Positions 21,101 to 29,141 of a stretch of DNA of 29,141 bases are shown in pieces. This DNA comes from Sphacelaria rigidula. Taxonomy: Eukaryota; Phaeophyceae; Sphacelariales. Position numbers and translations under genes: made by a program. The notes below the pieces were generated by a model. The model was not told where the DNA came from and searched no databases. It worked only from the letters and a program-made list of their open reading frames with translations. The DNA lies in contig CAXNAA020000088.1 in assembly GCA_964200075.2 (NCBI GenBank), positions 1 through 29,141 of the forward strand. Direction: 5' to 3'. Each line of letters opens with the position of its first letter. Within the stretch, counting starts at the first letter, position 1.

Positions 21101-23126
21101 CTTGCCCCTGCACGAAAAACATCGGTACTAACTGCAGGGCAGTCGGTTCCAAGTGATGATATGATGACGCTATGTGTAATAACAAGGACCCCGTTGTCTT
21201 CGAACTCATTCAACACAGCAATGGTCGAGCCACCGCCGTCGATCCCCCAGGTAATTAACATATTGTGGAGTGGATCAGGTAGTGCTTCTACTACTACAGC
21301 TTCCAAGTTTCGGCATGAAGTACGGCGGGGGGGCGGTGAGTTGAGCCTCCTGGGCATTACGCTCAAGGTGACTGGCGAGCGGTGGTGGCTTCATGTACAG
21401 CGACCAAACGCCAAAAATATGACTTGATGCAAAAAGTGCTGGAAAGTAGGAGCCATGGGTGAAAAAGAGGGCAGCATATTATGTTGAGGTGTCGGCGGGG
21501 CTAGAAAGTTCAGAACAGAAACACTGTTTCTGCACAGCCTCCATGATCAAGCCCAAGTGCGTGTATTGTAACTGTTGTGTAATCTTGACGGGGCGGTGGA
21601 TGGAAGGTCATTGGTCAAGTTGGGAGCAGAACCCACACCTGGTACATATTTTAAAAGACATCCCAGAGTACACAGCGGCAACAACAACAAAAACCTGCAT
21701 ACAAAATAACGATTTTTTCGTCATATCAGTTTTTTTCAACAAGCAGGGACAACGTGCCGAACGACCCACCTGAACGAGCTTGACTGCCGAAGACTTCTTG
21801 CCGGAGGCAGAAGGATGTGTCTTACTCGACACTTCCACCACATCGTCGACAAACACCTTTTCCCCAGTGACCGCGAGCTCAACACACCCGTAGTGTCGCT
21901 GCCGTCCACAGTTCGCCGTGGATCGGGCGCGTTGCTCCATGGTGCCGGTAGATTGAGAAGTAGGCGCGGCTATTGTAGGGCCAACCCAAGTGTTGTTGCC
22001 TTTCCTTGAGGAATTAGCACTCATTGTTGTCTATACGTTTATTTTTGCCGAGACTCGTGCACACGCGACGCCCGCACTAGGTCAAAGAGGATACACCCAA
22101 ACAGCCAACTCCGACAAGAATGAAACCACCCACAGGGTCACATACACTGTATGCTAGGCGAAGCCAGGTGTACGTGGAAGCCGTTGCATCCACGGGCTGA
22201 TGCGGCGGAGGTCACTTATTACTGGGGGTTCCGCTGTTGAGGGGCTCGATGACGGTCAGATGAGTGTTGTGATGCGTGGGTGATGCTCAAACTGTAACCT
22301 AACTAAAATCGATATGCAATCGGTGTATATGACAAAGGGGGTTGGACGTGCGGGTCGGAGATGGCAATAGCGTATGTGCGAGTTTCGATGAATATTAGAT
22401 CAAAAGATCCAAATAATGATTTCTAGATAATTTTCTGGGAAACCCCCGGAATCATTTGACGTCATATTTTAGAGCCGAATTCCTTTCGAAGTTTTGTTTC
22501 ACATCTTTCTGGGCCATCGTTTTCGCATGGATGCGTGGCTGGTCCGAGACGAAGAAATATGGTAATCACAACCGAACATGACATACCTTTTCTTCGCTGG
22601 GTTGCCCGGCTCATTCAGCTGCAGCATGTTGCGAAAACCCTTTGACAGAATTCGCAGTTCGATGCTGTTGCATTTTCTTGACTGGGTGAGTTATTCGACG
22701 CCATACCTACATCACGATGCGATGTGACACACGAACCCCAAGTCTTCGATGTATGCAATGATAAGTGAGGTCGCCCGGTGATGAGAGTGCTCATACGAAG
22801 GAGCTTCGGCGGGATCGAGTTCGTTCTCCAGGTCAAAAACCCAGAAATGCCCATCTGTTGCTCTTGGCGTCATTTCCACCAACAAACGATTGTCGGAGGC
22901 AGGTGTCGATGTGCTAGCCCCGAAAGCTTTGGGAGATGAATATAATGCATGCAAGGCATTGTGTCCGGGAGCAGGCGACTGACTGTCGCTGTTGTCTTCC
23001 CAGAGGCTGCAAAACGCTGCGCAAGTTTCGAGTATATTATTATAGGTATATCGCGCACGTACCTTCATCTCTGTCTCCATCTGCACTTGTTTCATTGCTA
23101 AAACTGTATGGTTGTTTCGTGGTCAT
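2802..23126 (-). CDS. BAH-ELM2-SANT domain protein (MTA/RERE-like chromatin corepressor scaffold), 14 exons
   Basis: Exons (high to low): 23126-23063, 23016-22733, 22681-22587, 22004-21770, 16855-15230, 14645-14562, 11000-10872, 9935-9786, 9143-9075, 8247-7366, 7157-6950, 6732-5954, 5100-4973, 4107-2802. All introns are GT-AG, phases agree at every junction, and the sum is 6,039 nt (2,012 residues plus stop). Domains by residue: BAH about 180-339, ELM2 about 734-835, SANT about 833-900, low-complexity tail from about 915, helical island about 1523-1590. In animals ELM2-SANT binds and activates class I histone deacetylases, and BAH domains contact nucleosomes or histone tails. A nuclear corepressor role is therefore inferred by family. 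The core (exons 4-9) is well supported by domain motifs crossing splice junctions. The N-terminus (two introns of only about 50 nt) and exact tail splice sites are less sure. The start is the first Met after an in-frame TGA 12 nt upstream and has G at -3. Confidence 0.8.
4535..4770 (-). repeat. Dispersed retroposon-like element, copy 1 (intron 13)
   Basis: This copy is clearly homologous along its length to 12716-12950. Shared blocks include GGGATCCAG.CGCGGTCA, CGCTCGCTGAAGAAAAAA and GCTTCGG.GG.AAA. On the minus strand the element is pyrimidine-rich in its middle and ends at low coordinates in GGCGACAATCAACCAACC, a decayed CAAT-type tail. Such tails are typical of SINE or LINE 3' ends. It is too short to encode a protein. 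Confidence 0.75.
4973..5100 (-). CDS. Exon 13: conserved-looking helical island
   Basis: The acceptor is CAACCACAG and the donor GTGAA|GTAAGTC (strong). The exon reads DQLVYMRGLILTHVKKPMTR, then EQLLERAQSCLQEHAKIFDAFV. Unlike the flanking exons it has no low complexity and has a regular Leu/aromatic heptad-like pattern. It continues the helix that ends exon 12. I recognise no named family, but it looks like a folded helical module or partner-binding segment. Confidence 0.75.
5954..6732 (-). CDS. Exon 12: Pro/Gln/His-rich tail leading into a helical segment
   Basis: About 260 residues. It opens DPHRPQPEGILS after CTGTTACAG. Gln, His-Pro and Gly runs follow, resembling the composition of atrophin-type tails. 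The last 20 residues change character to CWRLLERAEEFMEK, an amphipathic helix, and end at AAG|GTCCGT. The same ORF runs upstream through the intron, but the composition changes sharply at the acceptor. Confidence 0.75.
6950..7157 (-). CDS. Exon 11: acidic then Gly/Pro/Gln-rich tail segment
   Basis: The exon starts VLDDDSPDEGSGK after TGGGCTAG and ends ASVPMG before the donor GTGTGTGAC, leaving phase 1. It is about 69 residues with no recognised domain. The frame was chosen because it is the only one open across the exon that joins exons 10 and 12 in phase. Confidence 0.65.
7366..8247 (-). CDS. Exon 10: low-complexity tail, Asn/Ser, Gly, Pro and Arg rich
   Basis: This exon has 294 codons. The acceptor is CTTGTAG, and the first residues are AAEDRKNEPIGDGYD. 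A pure hexanucleotide repeat at about 8083-8116 encodes a Ser-Asn dipeptide run. Gly/Pro/Arg-rich sequence follows, with short Q runs. The donor is GAG|GTGTGTG at 7366. A second possible donor nine bases earlier (GAG|GTGTTG) would remove three residues without changing the frame. There is no recognisable domain and it is probably disordered. An additional exon between 9075 and 8247 is not required by phase. Confidence 0.7.
8570..8650 (-). repeat. tRNA-like sequence, probable SINE head (intron 9)
   Basis: On the minus strand TCGCTCAGTTGG (8624-8635) fits an RNA polymerase III A box and GGTTCGAATCT (8581-8591) fits a B box, about 32 nt apart. The T stem and acceptor stem do not pair well and there is no convincing anticodon arm, so it is not a functional tRNA. 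It is best read as the tRNA-derived head of a SINE or a tRNA pseudogene. Confidence 0.6.
9075..9143 (-). CDS. Exon 9: SANT domain, last helix
   Basis: This exon has 23 codons, acceptor TTTGTCAG and donor GAG|GTATGGG. It begins VLAFYYKYLAAADPL. FYY is the invariant third-helix signature of SANT domains in MTA, RCOR, MIER and RERE. The family normally continues xWK; here KYL follows, so the usual Lys at the end of the motif is Leu. No Cys-rich GATA finger follows. Confidence 0.85.
9786..9935 (-). CDS. Exon 8: SANT domain, central part
   Basis: This exon has 50 codons, acceptor CATTTTCAG and donor CAG|GTGAAGC. It reads VRLLERALEREYDPDRHSPP, an insertion, then VSKQVPGKTPHQ. The 'LxxxVPGKTxxQ' turn is typical of SANT helices 2-3 in the ELM2-SANT family. 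The segment between the first and second helix (about WAKQGSEIPREDNID) is longer than in usual SANT domains and may be a lineage-specific loop. Confidence 0.85.
10162..10349. repeat. Fold-back element with about 70-bp arms (intron 7)
   Basis: The left arm (10162-10232) and right arm (10279-10349) are imperfect inverted repeats. The best stretch is GAATCGAATTCGCT followed by ATTTGATACG next to the 46-nt spacer. The outer arms match more loosely, GGCCG to GTTTCGTGT. This is a non-autonomous MITE-like element or a stable intronic hairpin. Confidence 0.7.
10872..11000 (-). CDS. Exon 7: ELM2 C-terminal helix and start of SANT
   Basis: This exon has 43 codons, acceptor TTTTTTGTCAG and donor CAG|GTATGTG. 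EEEALTGLMRARCKLDNFEP followed by ALKNF corresponds to the ELM2 'xALxxLxxxxYdxexAL' helix pair. The final residues PWTFTQ supply the first conserved Trp of the SANT domain. Phase is 0 on both sides. Confidence 0.85.
11186..11378. repeat. 193-bp element with 14-bp terminal inverted repeats (intron 6)
   Basis: TTCTGTAGGGTACG at 11186-11199 is matched perfectly by its reverse complement at 11365-11378. The size and perfect termini suggest a non-autonomous DNA transposon. I do not see an unambiguous target-site duplication, so the exact ends are unsure. Confidence 0.6.
12101..12131. repeat. AT dinucleotide microsatellite (intron 6)
   Basis: Interrupted TA repeats of about 30 nt. Confidence 0.8.
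12716..12950 (-). repeat. Dispersed retroposon-like element, copy 2 (intron 6)
   Basis: This is the second copy of the family, in the same orientation as copy 1 and as the host gene. Its minus-strand 3' end carries an intact tetranucleotide tail (CAAT repeated about four times at 12719-12735). The tail is more regular than in copy 1, which suggests a younger insertion. Confidence 0.75.
13577..13602. repeat. AT dinucleotide microsatellite (intron 6)
   Basis: An uninterrupted AT run of about 25 nt following GGCGGGG. Confidence 0.85.
14562..14645 (-). CDS. Exon 6: ELM2 domain, middle
   Basis: This exon has 28 codons, phase 0 at both ends, acceptor CCAACAG and donor CAG|GTATTTG. It reads IWRSCSHWDSRSEELLAEYM and continues AAKKIVQ. 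The W-D motif followed by an acidic helix with a conserved Tyr is the second ELM2 segment, which follows the VGxxYQAxIP motif in all family members. It links directly to exon 7. Confidence 0.8.
15230..16855 (-). CDS. Exon 5: second half of BAH, charged linker, start of ELM2
   Basis: This 542-residue exon starts IHSMWEDTFTEV after a pyrimidine tract ending CGCAG. The BAH domain continues through FRAQLLMRIEDV, has a basic insertion of about 55 residues, and closes with NEVFLTEKMEDL, which matches the BAH 'NEvFLS' signature. A linker of about 390 residues follows with acidic blocks (DSDEEYEPDPADEPWEEE), RGRG-rich basic blocks and an Ala run (15823-15850). The last 35 residues contain TPVGKDYQADIPDLLPVDE, a clear ELM2 opening motif. 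The donor is ATG|GTGAGTG. An upstream in-frame ATG at 16945 lies inside the intron in this model. Confidence 0.85.
16856..21769 (-). other. Intron 4 of the large gene (4.9 kb, splits the BAH domain)
   Basis: The donor is CAG|GTGGGTC at 21770 and the acceptor CGCAG at 16855, phase 0 on both sides. Apart from the minisatellite at 17740-18245 I find no convincing gene inside. Short open frames occur on both strands (for example 18227-18433 plus and 20606-20980 minus), but none shows a known motif or a start-to-stop structure I can defend. Confidence 0.65.
17740..18245. repeat. Diverged minisatellite, units about 65-75 bp (intron 4)
   Basis: About seven degenerate tandem copies of a unit containing GATGATTCCTGTGAAGTGGGG, then ACAAGGGGTCAAAGGATGAG, then TTGATGGCGAAGA. 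Anchors fall near 17759, 17832, 17907, 18026, 18101, 18171 and 18238. The gap between 17907 and 18026 contains one strongly decayed unit. Confidence 0.75.
21770..22004 (-). CDS. Exon 4: first half of the BAH domain
   Basis: The exon encodes the opening strands of a BAH domain: CVELAVTGEKVFVDDVVEV matches the family pattern of a GDxVxV strand, and AVKLVQ opens the next strand. It ends in phase 0 at CAG|GTGGGTC and continues directly into exon 5 with IHSMWED, reproducing the BAH consensus hydrophobic strand plus WED. The acceptor used here is TCCTCAAG at 22005, preceded by a CTAAT branch-point-like sequence. An alternative at 22020 keeps the same frame. An ATG at 22024 in frame could be mistaken for a gene start. 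Confidence 0.7.
22587..22681 (-). CDS. Exon 3 of the BAH-ELM2-SANT gene
   Basis: About 31 residues reading SRKCNSIELRILSKGFRN and onward, ending in a basic PAKK segment that may be part of a nuclear localisation signal. The acceptor is ACTCACCCAG and the donor AAAAG|GTATGTC, which is strong. The reading frame ends in phase 2 and matches the start of exon 4. The other two frames have stops before the donor. Confidence 0.55.
22733..23016 (-). CDS. Exon 2 of the BAH-ELM2-SANT gene, N-terminal region
   Basis: About 95 residues. The first part is Ser/Pro-rich and probably disordered. The second half looks folded, with aromatic and acidic motifs such as HFWVFDLENELDP followed by a hydrophobic helix LIIAYIEDLG. 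I do not recognise a family. The acceptor is GCGCAG and the donor GTGTGTC. Only the phase-0 donor at the end of this exon joins exon 3 in an open frame. The following intron is only 51 nt. Confidence 0.55.
23063..23126 (-). CDS. Exon 1 (start codon) of the BAH-ELM2-SANT gene
   Basis: This exon encodes 21 residues starting MTTKQPYSFS and ending in the acidic stretch DGDRDE, then leaves one base before the donor GTACGTGC. The frame was chosen because only it joins the open frame of exon 2. The intron that follows would be 46 nt, unusually short for this gene, so this junction is the weakest in the model. A competing ATG at 23095 lies in another frame and cannot be joined to exon 2. Confidence 0.5.
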
Positions 23127-25940
23127 CGCAAGAAACAGTCAGTAAATGCTGTCGCCCTGTTACAATCGCGAAGTTGTTACGAGTCTGATCAGCTTGTTCC
23201 ATATGTTAGCTTCTTTTGGGCAGCTTTACACGCGCGCAAGGCACGCGTAAAAAGTAGATCTCGAGTACATGGCGTATATACACAGCGCAGTGCACTGCTA
23301 GAGTATTGTCTAGATGTATAAGATGGTTATACACCGAACAGACCAACTGCTAGTACTTGTACACAAGACGGACGGACGTCGTGGATAAAAATTGACCGCT
23401 AGCGTGCATTATCCATAAATTTCACATGAAGATGAAAGATAAACCTAAGATGATCTTCCCTACCATCCAAGGGAAATATGTCTACATTGAGCCTCCTCCA
23501 GACCATGTTGCGCCACATAACATGGCACGAAGGACTACACAGGTGAAGAAAATCAATCGAGCGAGAACGGCGGGTCGATAACTTGAAACACCCTACGAGC
23601 CAGGCGCTAAACGGTGCCGATAGTCCATATGGATGACGCATACTTTTTTCAAGTGAATATTGATGCCGATTTAGCAGGTGACATACAGAGGTCTCAAACT
23701 CCATGCTTCCCGTGTATATTTACCCTTGAATATATTGGGGAACCTCTGGTTTTGAGATCCCTCCCTTACGCCAAATTTGTTCCTTACTTCATGACACGAT
23801 GTCTGAAACTTGTCGGAGTGCGTTGGTTGTTGGTTGAAAGGACGGAACATGCAACCATGATCTGAATCTACCCGCCCCTTGTGCAGGTCCTCTCAAAAGG
23901 GTTGTGGAAGTTAGTGTATGAAGATAAAGGGTAGCCCGCAGGTGAATGGATATTCCACTGGATTTAACGGAAAAAAATTATTTTTCGGTTGCAGTGCCTC
24001 TCAGCCCTCCGATGTTTCCATTTTCCCTCGAGAATGCTTGTGCGTGTTGAGATCATCTTCGTCCCGCCCAACACGACTTCTCCGTCTGACTTTCAGGACA
24101 GATGCTGTGTATCTGCTACTATTTCAACAGCAAATGAAGTCATCGTTGTATATATCTGGCCCTTCATTGCCATGGCATTTACCGCCTGGTGTTTTGGATC
24201 TTTCGGGAGGAAAGAAACGCATTTGATCATGGCTGTTTGGCTAGTTGCTCGTCCGATAGATGGTGTCACGTCACATCAGTTGTGGCGACGGCCCATGCTT
24301 ATCATGTACACACGCCTCAAGACACTACTAGCAAGTCTAGCGCATACTCTTATGTCCTGATCTGCAGGGGGCGGGGTGGGAGGGGGATGCGTGCAAGAAA
24401 AGAATACTTGCATGGTACCCAGTTCAGATTTCATGCAGAGAATTGTCATGCTCGGAGCCGTTTTCTGATTGATGACCTTATGAGCGATCAAACAGTCGAG
24501 AGGTCGAGGGATCATCTAGCCAGCCACCCACGAGTTTCGAGTTGCACAGTCTCCTTCCTCTGATACGCACGGCAATGCCTAGTTCTTCAGTCACTTATTA
24601 GGGCGTGAAAGGTGCGCATTTTCTGCTTTAGTTTTGGTACCTGCTTTTGTAGCCACCAGTACAAGAATATGGGCCCACTGTTCGCCACAAAAACAACGAG
24701 CCAGACGGCCCCATACCCGTCCGTGATACAGGCGCGTGCTATCATATATATGACTTTATGCGCGCCAACTCCTGAGGTCGTTTGATATAGCGTGAGTACA
24801 TCTGCGCCATCTGCGTAACCGCAATGGGTTGCGAGAGCGCGTTAATGTACCGCGTGTGCGTGTAGATCGAGCCAAGTAGAGCTATGTATCTCTTCGAACG
24901 ATTTGTTACAAATTTCAAGCTCCAACTGTTGCTGGTCTGCATTTCATTCAGCACACTGTGTGTTTCTTTCTGACTCATACAGAAATGATGAGTGCAGCGA
25001 CTCGCGATTCGCTCACTGGGGGCCATAAAGAGTGGTGCAGACCTCACCTGCCGGCAGCGGAGTTGAGTATGCACTATTTTTCAGTTGCTGGTGAACGCAT
25101 CAACCACAGCCGGGCATATAATGAGTTGTCCGCATTGCAGTACTCACAGCAATCAATCCCCGCGCGATTCTGCGACTGTGACGCTAGATCCGACCTGTAC
25201 TTGAACTCTAGGTCTGATACTGTCTGTAGAGTGTGTGCTGCATATTTGCCGTTTTATATCTCTGTTGATAGGTCCTATGGTGGCGTGATGCCGAACAATG
25301 ACTGCCCTCTCTCGGGGTGTACGGCGCTTGCGATATGTACAGGAGGTATTGATGGTGGGAAACTCGAAGGAGTGACACCGTACTGCATCTGATAGAGTAG
25401 GAATCTGCGTGTAAGGCGATGGGTTCCCTCGGGAAAGTGAGGAGGGCAGAAATAGAGACATGCGCCTATGACGTGTCACCATTCTTCATTACATCCTGTG
25501 CAAGGCAAATTACCACTGTATCTCTTCAAGAGGTATGATAACCCGTTTCCGGGTGATGAACTAGTTTACCCCGCGCTTGAGGGCCCCACCCACAGCGAAA
25601 AACAGATTGGCGACCTCGCAGCACAAGAACGCGTGCGGTTCTCGCGATGGCAGCATTGTCAGACATCAAATCTGTGTGTGGTTTATCTCCCCCTCATACA
25701 CCGGACTTTTCGATCAACGTTCTTGAATTTCGCCATCGCGACTGGCCTCGGCGGGTTTCTCCTCCGGCATAAAAAACGGCGTGCTTTCCGATGCGATTCG
25801 TCTTCTTCGTTGTTTGCCACCCAAAACAGGCACGATATTTGGAATCTGACCAATTACGATATATATGTGAGATTTTGTGATCTGCTGCCGATATTAGAAG
25901 CCTCAGCTGTTATAGACTCTCGCAGCCTTTTGGGGCGAGG

Positions 25941-26050
25941 GAAAGAGGTATCTCAACCTCGAGTTTCCCGGTACATTCCACAACAGTAATATACCATCAA
26001 ATATGCTGGGAGCCTCGAGGATGAGACCTCGAGTTTGAGATACCTTTCTT
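25941..26050. repeat. Short inverted repeat around CTCGAG motifs
   Basis: GAAAGAGGTATCTCAACCTC plus GAG at 25941-25963 pairs with 26028-26050 over 23 nt with about three mismatches. A further CCTCGAGG palindrome lies between the arms. Confidence 0.55.
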
Positions 26051-27012
26051 CATAGAGATGACATTTCCCCCCCAATTCACCTATATATATGTACCTCTCT
26101 TGAAGCGCTTGCGCAACTCTTGCGTCAGGTGCAAACACAAAGAACAAGAAGAGTGGTCTCCTTTTATTGTGGCCGAGTGAGGATCCATCGCAAATCAAGG
26201 TGAACATTTTGTTCTTCGTCAATCCCTTAATTATAAAATCATAATGGACCCAACCTCGTGAATGTACTTCGTGTTTATAGCGAGTAACCTATGCCCTTTA
26301 TCGTGTTCTCAATACCCCGAATCCGCGCTGATTAGGTGGACGCCAAGGAACGGGCAATGAGCGTGCAGTGGCAAGTGATGATCACACGCAAAACTAAATG
26401 GGACCGTTGCTGGGACAACTTTAAATACGTTCTTTACCAACGATTCACGCGGCGTCTTCGGCGGCTACATACGGCCATCGGGGGAGAGAGACTTTCATCT
26501 CTCGAATCGGCATCCCCTTCACTTCCCCACTCAGATGCCCATTTGCAGGTGGCCGAGGGCAAGTTGTCCGTTCCGTCCCCCACACCCTGATGTCTCGGTA
26601 TGCTCCAGGGATCACGCAAGCCAGAAGAACAGGACACATGAATATATCGAAAAGAAGTGGACTGTAAAACACTGTGTCCGGGTTTGTAAACAATGTTTTC
26701 GATGAGCGGCCGGATCGCGCCGTTAGTTGCCCGTCATCTGCGTACTCGTACACGGACGTGTGTCTGTAATTGATTCATTGTGACTGGTGTTCACCAATAC
26801 CAAGTTGGAGCTGTGATCTTCAGGCAGCACTGACCCAACCAAGCGACGAGCAAGGATTTGGTACGTGGAGTTTATGCGATTTTCCCATCACGGTGGTTGA
26901 AACACCTGATTTCAGTTTCGGACGATCAGATTCGGATCTTTAATTGGACTGACGGACCCGCGTGTGCTCACATCGTGTAGCCGCACCCGTAGGCGCCGAT
27001 TTGACCTTGTAC

Positions 27013-27013
<1 letters not shown>

Positions 27014-27076
<63 letters not shown>
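27014..27076. repeat. AC dinucleotide microsatellite, 63 nt
   Basis: An uninterrupted AC repeat. It produces spurious His-Thr and Cys-Val open frames on the two strands. Confidence 0.97.
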
Positions 27077-27078
<2 letters not shown>

Positions 27079-27748
27079 CTTTGACAGGACACCGTCTGCA
27101 AGTTTCTTGCCCGAAAGGACTCTCGGTATGTGTTGGGATTGGGGCTAGGATTAGAGCTGAGTCAAGAATGCGTCCATTACCGTAATATGACCGAGAACGT
27201 GTATTCGCCGGTGCAAGCCTCAAGCCTTCAAACTGATCTTTAATCTTTGGGATAGATGAGAATAAATGATGAACGGACCAGGACCCGACGGGGCGCAAAT
27301 CTTAGTGGCGGACAAGAGGGGTTTGGCGACCACGCTATCACAGGCTCTGTAGACCAGGGACGGATATGGGGGGTCAGGAAACTGATCAAAGCACGACATA
27401 TAGTGGTGATGTTTGTGTCTTATCGTATGCTCCGTTCCTCATTCAAATTCCATAAGTCTAGAAGGGCAGAACCGATACTCCAGCTCACGTCTTTTTGCCC
27501 ATTTTTTTTCTGGTCTTTTCCTTGAAGGAGGGAGGAGAAGTCACTGGGCACTTACCCCGCGAACGGGTTCGTGTGCCGATTACTCGGAGGCTCAGCTAGA
27601 CCGCCTTGCGGTAGTCATGCGGGCTAGGCGCCTCGAGCATTCGGAAAGCTTTTTGCTCAAGGAAGTGTAGAGGTCGAACCCCCTAGAACCCCCTGTCATC
27701 TTGGCGTGCACACGCGGCCCTACTCCGACGAGCCACGGCCCTGGTCTT

Positions 27749-27771
27749 GGGGGGGGGGGGGGGGGGGGGGG
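27749..27771. repeat. Poly-G tract, 23 nt
   Basis: A run of 23 consecutive G on the plus strand. It could form a G-quadruplex, and its length is prone to sequencing error. Confidence 0.95.
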
Positions 27772-29141
27772 CATCCCTTGTGTGACATGTGTGGCTCCCC
27801 CTCGGTATGCGACGGACTTGCATGTCATTTGGGCACTACGGACAACAGACCAAACTATGATGATAGTTCGTTGAAGAAGTACAGAAGAATAAATCGCGAA
27901 AAATTGTCGCCCCGGCTCCAATATGAATGTATTCCTCTGTTGTTCTGGGCGATGCCTCCTGCCCGAGAACTGGTTTGAAATTCCGATTGTTTTGCCCGTT
28001 GTCTCGGGTTACAGTCAGGGAATGTTCCCGTGGAATTACCCTGCATGTTGGATACGTCTATCTTGTTGCCGCGGCTGATTTCATGGTGGATCAGAACATG
28101 TGCGACCATCGATCACTCAACCGATATGCCCCCTCTTGTTCACCGAAGAAGAAAGGGCATGAAGGTTTTGAAGAATGTACAGAGGTGACCAGAATCTGTG
28201 GATTGCACTTACTTATTGTACTATTTTCGAAAAAGAACAAAGGTGAAGCTCAAGTGACGTCCCGGAAAAGTAGAGAAAGAATACTACCACGTATAAATGT
28301 AAGACGTTGCCGTCTCTCGCCAGATTCAAGTGCTGCAGTTGGGGGTGTCCACTCCAAGGCCGTATCGCGAAGGAATAATCAGGAACACATAGGCATATTA
28401 AAGTGGAACTCAGCCTTGAAACGGATGAGGCCCTACCTACCGGAGAAGTAATGATGGATGAAAGTCGGATTCCGCCGCGGTGAAGTGGGGGCCTGCCTTG
28501 ACCCCCTGGTCGCACGGTTCGGTCATTTAGGGCCCTGATACATTTTTCAAGTGAAAATGTGGGCGATTCGACAGATATCCCACCCTGGCGGTCAGGGGGC
28601 GAGACAGGACCGCTCTAAACTGGGGACCTGATTGTGCAGGATAGCTTTGTTTGGTGGATACCCGTAACCTTGTACCAGCTACCTATGCTGAGCACCTTTT
28701 CGCTTGTTTTGACAAGTCGCTCTTGTGCAAAAATAAAGGTGTAGACAGAAAGCAACACTGCGTGCTGTCGGCAAAAACAGCTTGAATCGGGTCAAGTCCC
28801 CGTTTCCATATGTTGCGCCGCGCAAAGGACGCTGTACAAGGGGCATACAAATCTCAGGGGAAAGTGTATATCAATACGTCCCCAGGTGCCGTTGGTTGCT
28901 ATAATATGAGTCAGCAATGATTACCTAAGACGGTAAGCGAATGGTGTTGAATAATTATATGTCGCTCCTTGAATGAGAGCCCAGCCCCATAATAACGTCT
29001 TCATCGTTTTTTCTTGTCTTGATTCGTCGCCATCCCTATCTATACTCTTCCGCATATGTATCACTCAACAAAAAATTGTGCGAATTGAGGTTTAACTCCG
29101 AGATGAGGTTCAAGCCTAAAACAGTGTTCTCCCCACACTTT

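Larger units (their letters stand above)
23127..29141. other. Upstream region, no gene supported
   Basis: This stretch contains the presumed promoter of the large gene just above 23126, with a minus-strand TATATAC near 23274-23280 that could be a TATA element but is unproven. The rest holds open frames of at most about 174 codons (27927-28451 plus and 25468-25989 plus), lengths expected by chance here. I find no domain motif, start context or splice chain to support them. Confidence 0.5.

Noticed and set aside
21608-22024. ATG at 22024 as the start of a separate small gene
   Set aside because: The frame reads through a good donor at 21770 into low-quality sequence. It also joins exon 3 in phase through nearby acceptors.
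23426-23581. 51-codon plus-strand frame starting MKMKDKPKM
   Set aside because: It is protein-like in composition but short and isolated, with no supporting context. The antisense frame across 23399-23704 looked faintly transposon-like but shows no catalytic motif.
24742-25392. Overlapping open frames on both strands (110 codons minus, 144 codons plus)
   Set aside because: Both read plausibly in places, but neither has a motif or partner exons I could identify, and they contradict each other.
25468-25989. 173-codon plus-strand open frame
   Set aside because: The length is compatible with chance, there is no recognisable domain, and it runs into the inverted repeat at its 3' end.
26912-27298. 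Minus-strand frame with a long Cys-Val run
   Set aside because: The run is only the translation of the AC microsatellite at 27014-27076.
27927-28451. 174-codon plus-strand open frame
   Set aside because: At this base composition a frame of this length is expected about once by chance in a window this size. I see no motif, signal peptide or splice context.

Overview
The window is nuclear DNA from an intron-rich eukaryote. The moderate GC content, introns of several hundred bases, proteins full of Gln, Ala, Gly, His and Ser runs, and many short intronic repeats fit a stramenopile. My best guess is a brown alga of the Ectocarpus type. That assignment comes from general style only, not from a marker gene.

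One very large minus-strand gene dominates the window. I reconstruct 14 coding exons running from an ATG at 23126 down to a stop at 2802. They join in frame into about 2,012 residues over 20.3 kb. The order is: an N-terminal region of unknown function (exons 1-3); a BAH domain split by a 4.9-kb intron (exons 4 and 5); a charged linker; an ELM2 domain (exons 5-7); a SANT domain (exons 7-9); a long low-complexity tail (exons 10-14); and inside that tail a short helix-forming island (exons 12-14). BAH-ELM2-SANT in this order is the architecture of the animal MTA and RERE/atrophin corepressors, which assemble histone deacetylase complexes. I see no GATA zinc finger after the SANT domain.

The introns carry mobile-element debris: two copies of a retroposon-like element with a CAAT-rich tail (introns 13 and 6), a tRNA-like head with A and B boxes (intron 9), a 188-bp fold-back element (intron 7), a 193-bp element with 14-bp terminal inverted repeats (intron 6), and a diverged minisatellite of about 70-bp units (intron 4).

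The first 2.8 kb probably hold the 3' UTR and intergenic DNA, with a striking 74-bp hairpin near the left end. The last 6 kb (23.1-29.1 kb) hold no gene I can support. They contain simple repeats: a 63-nt AC tract, a 23-nt G tract and a small inverted repeat.
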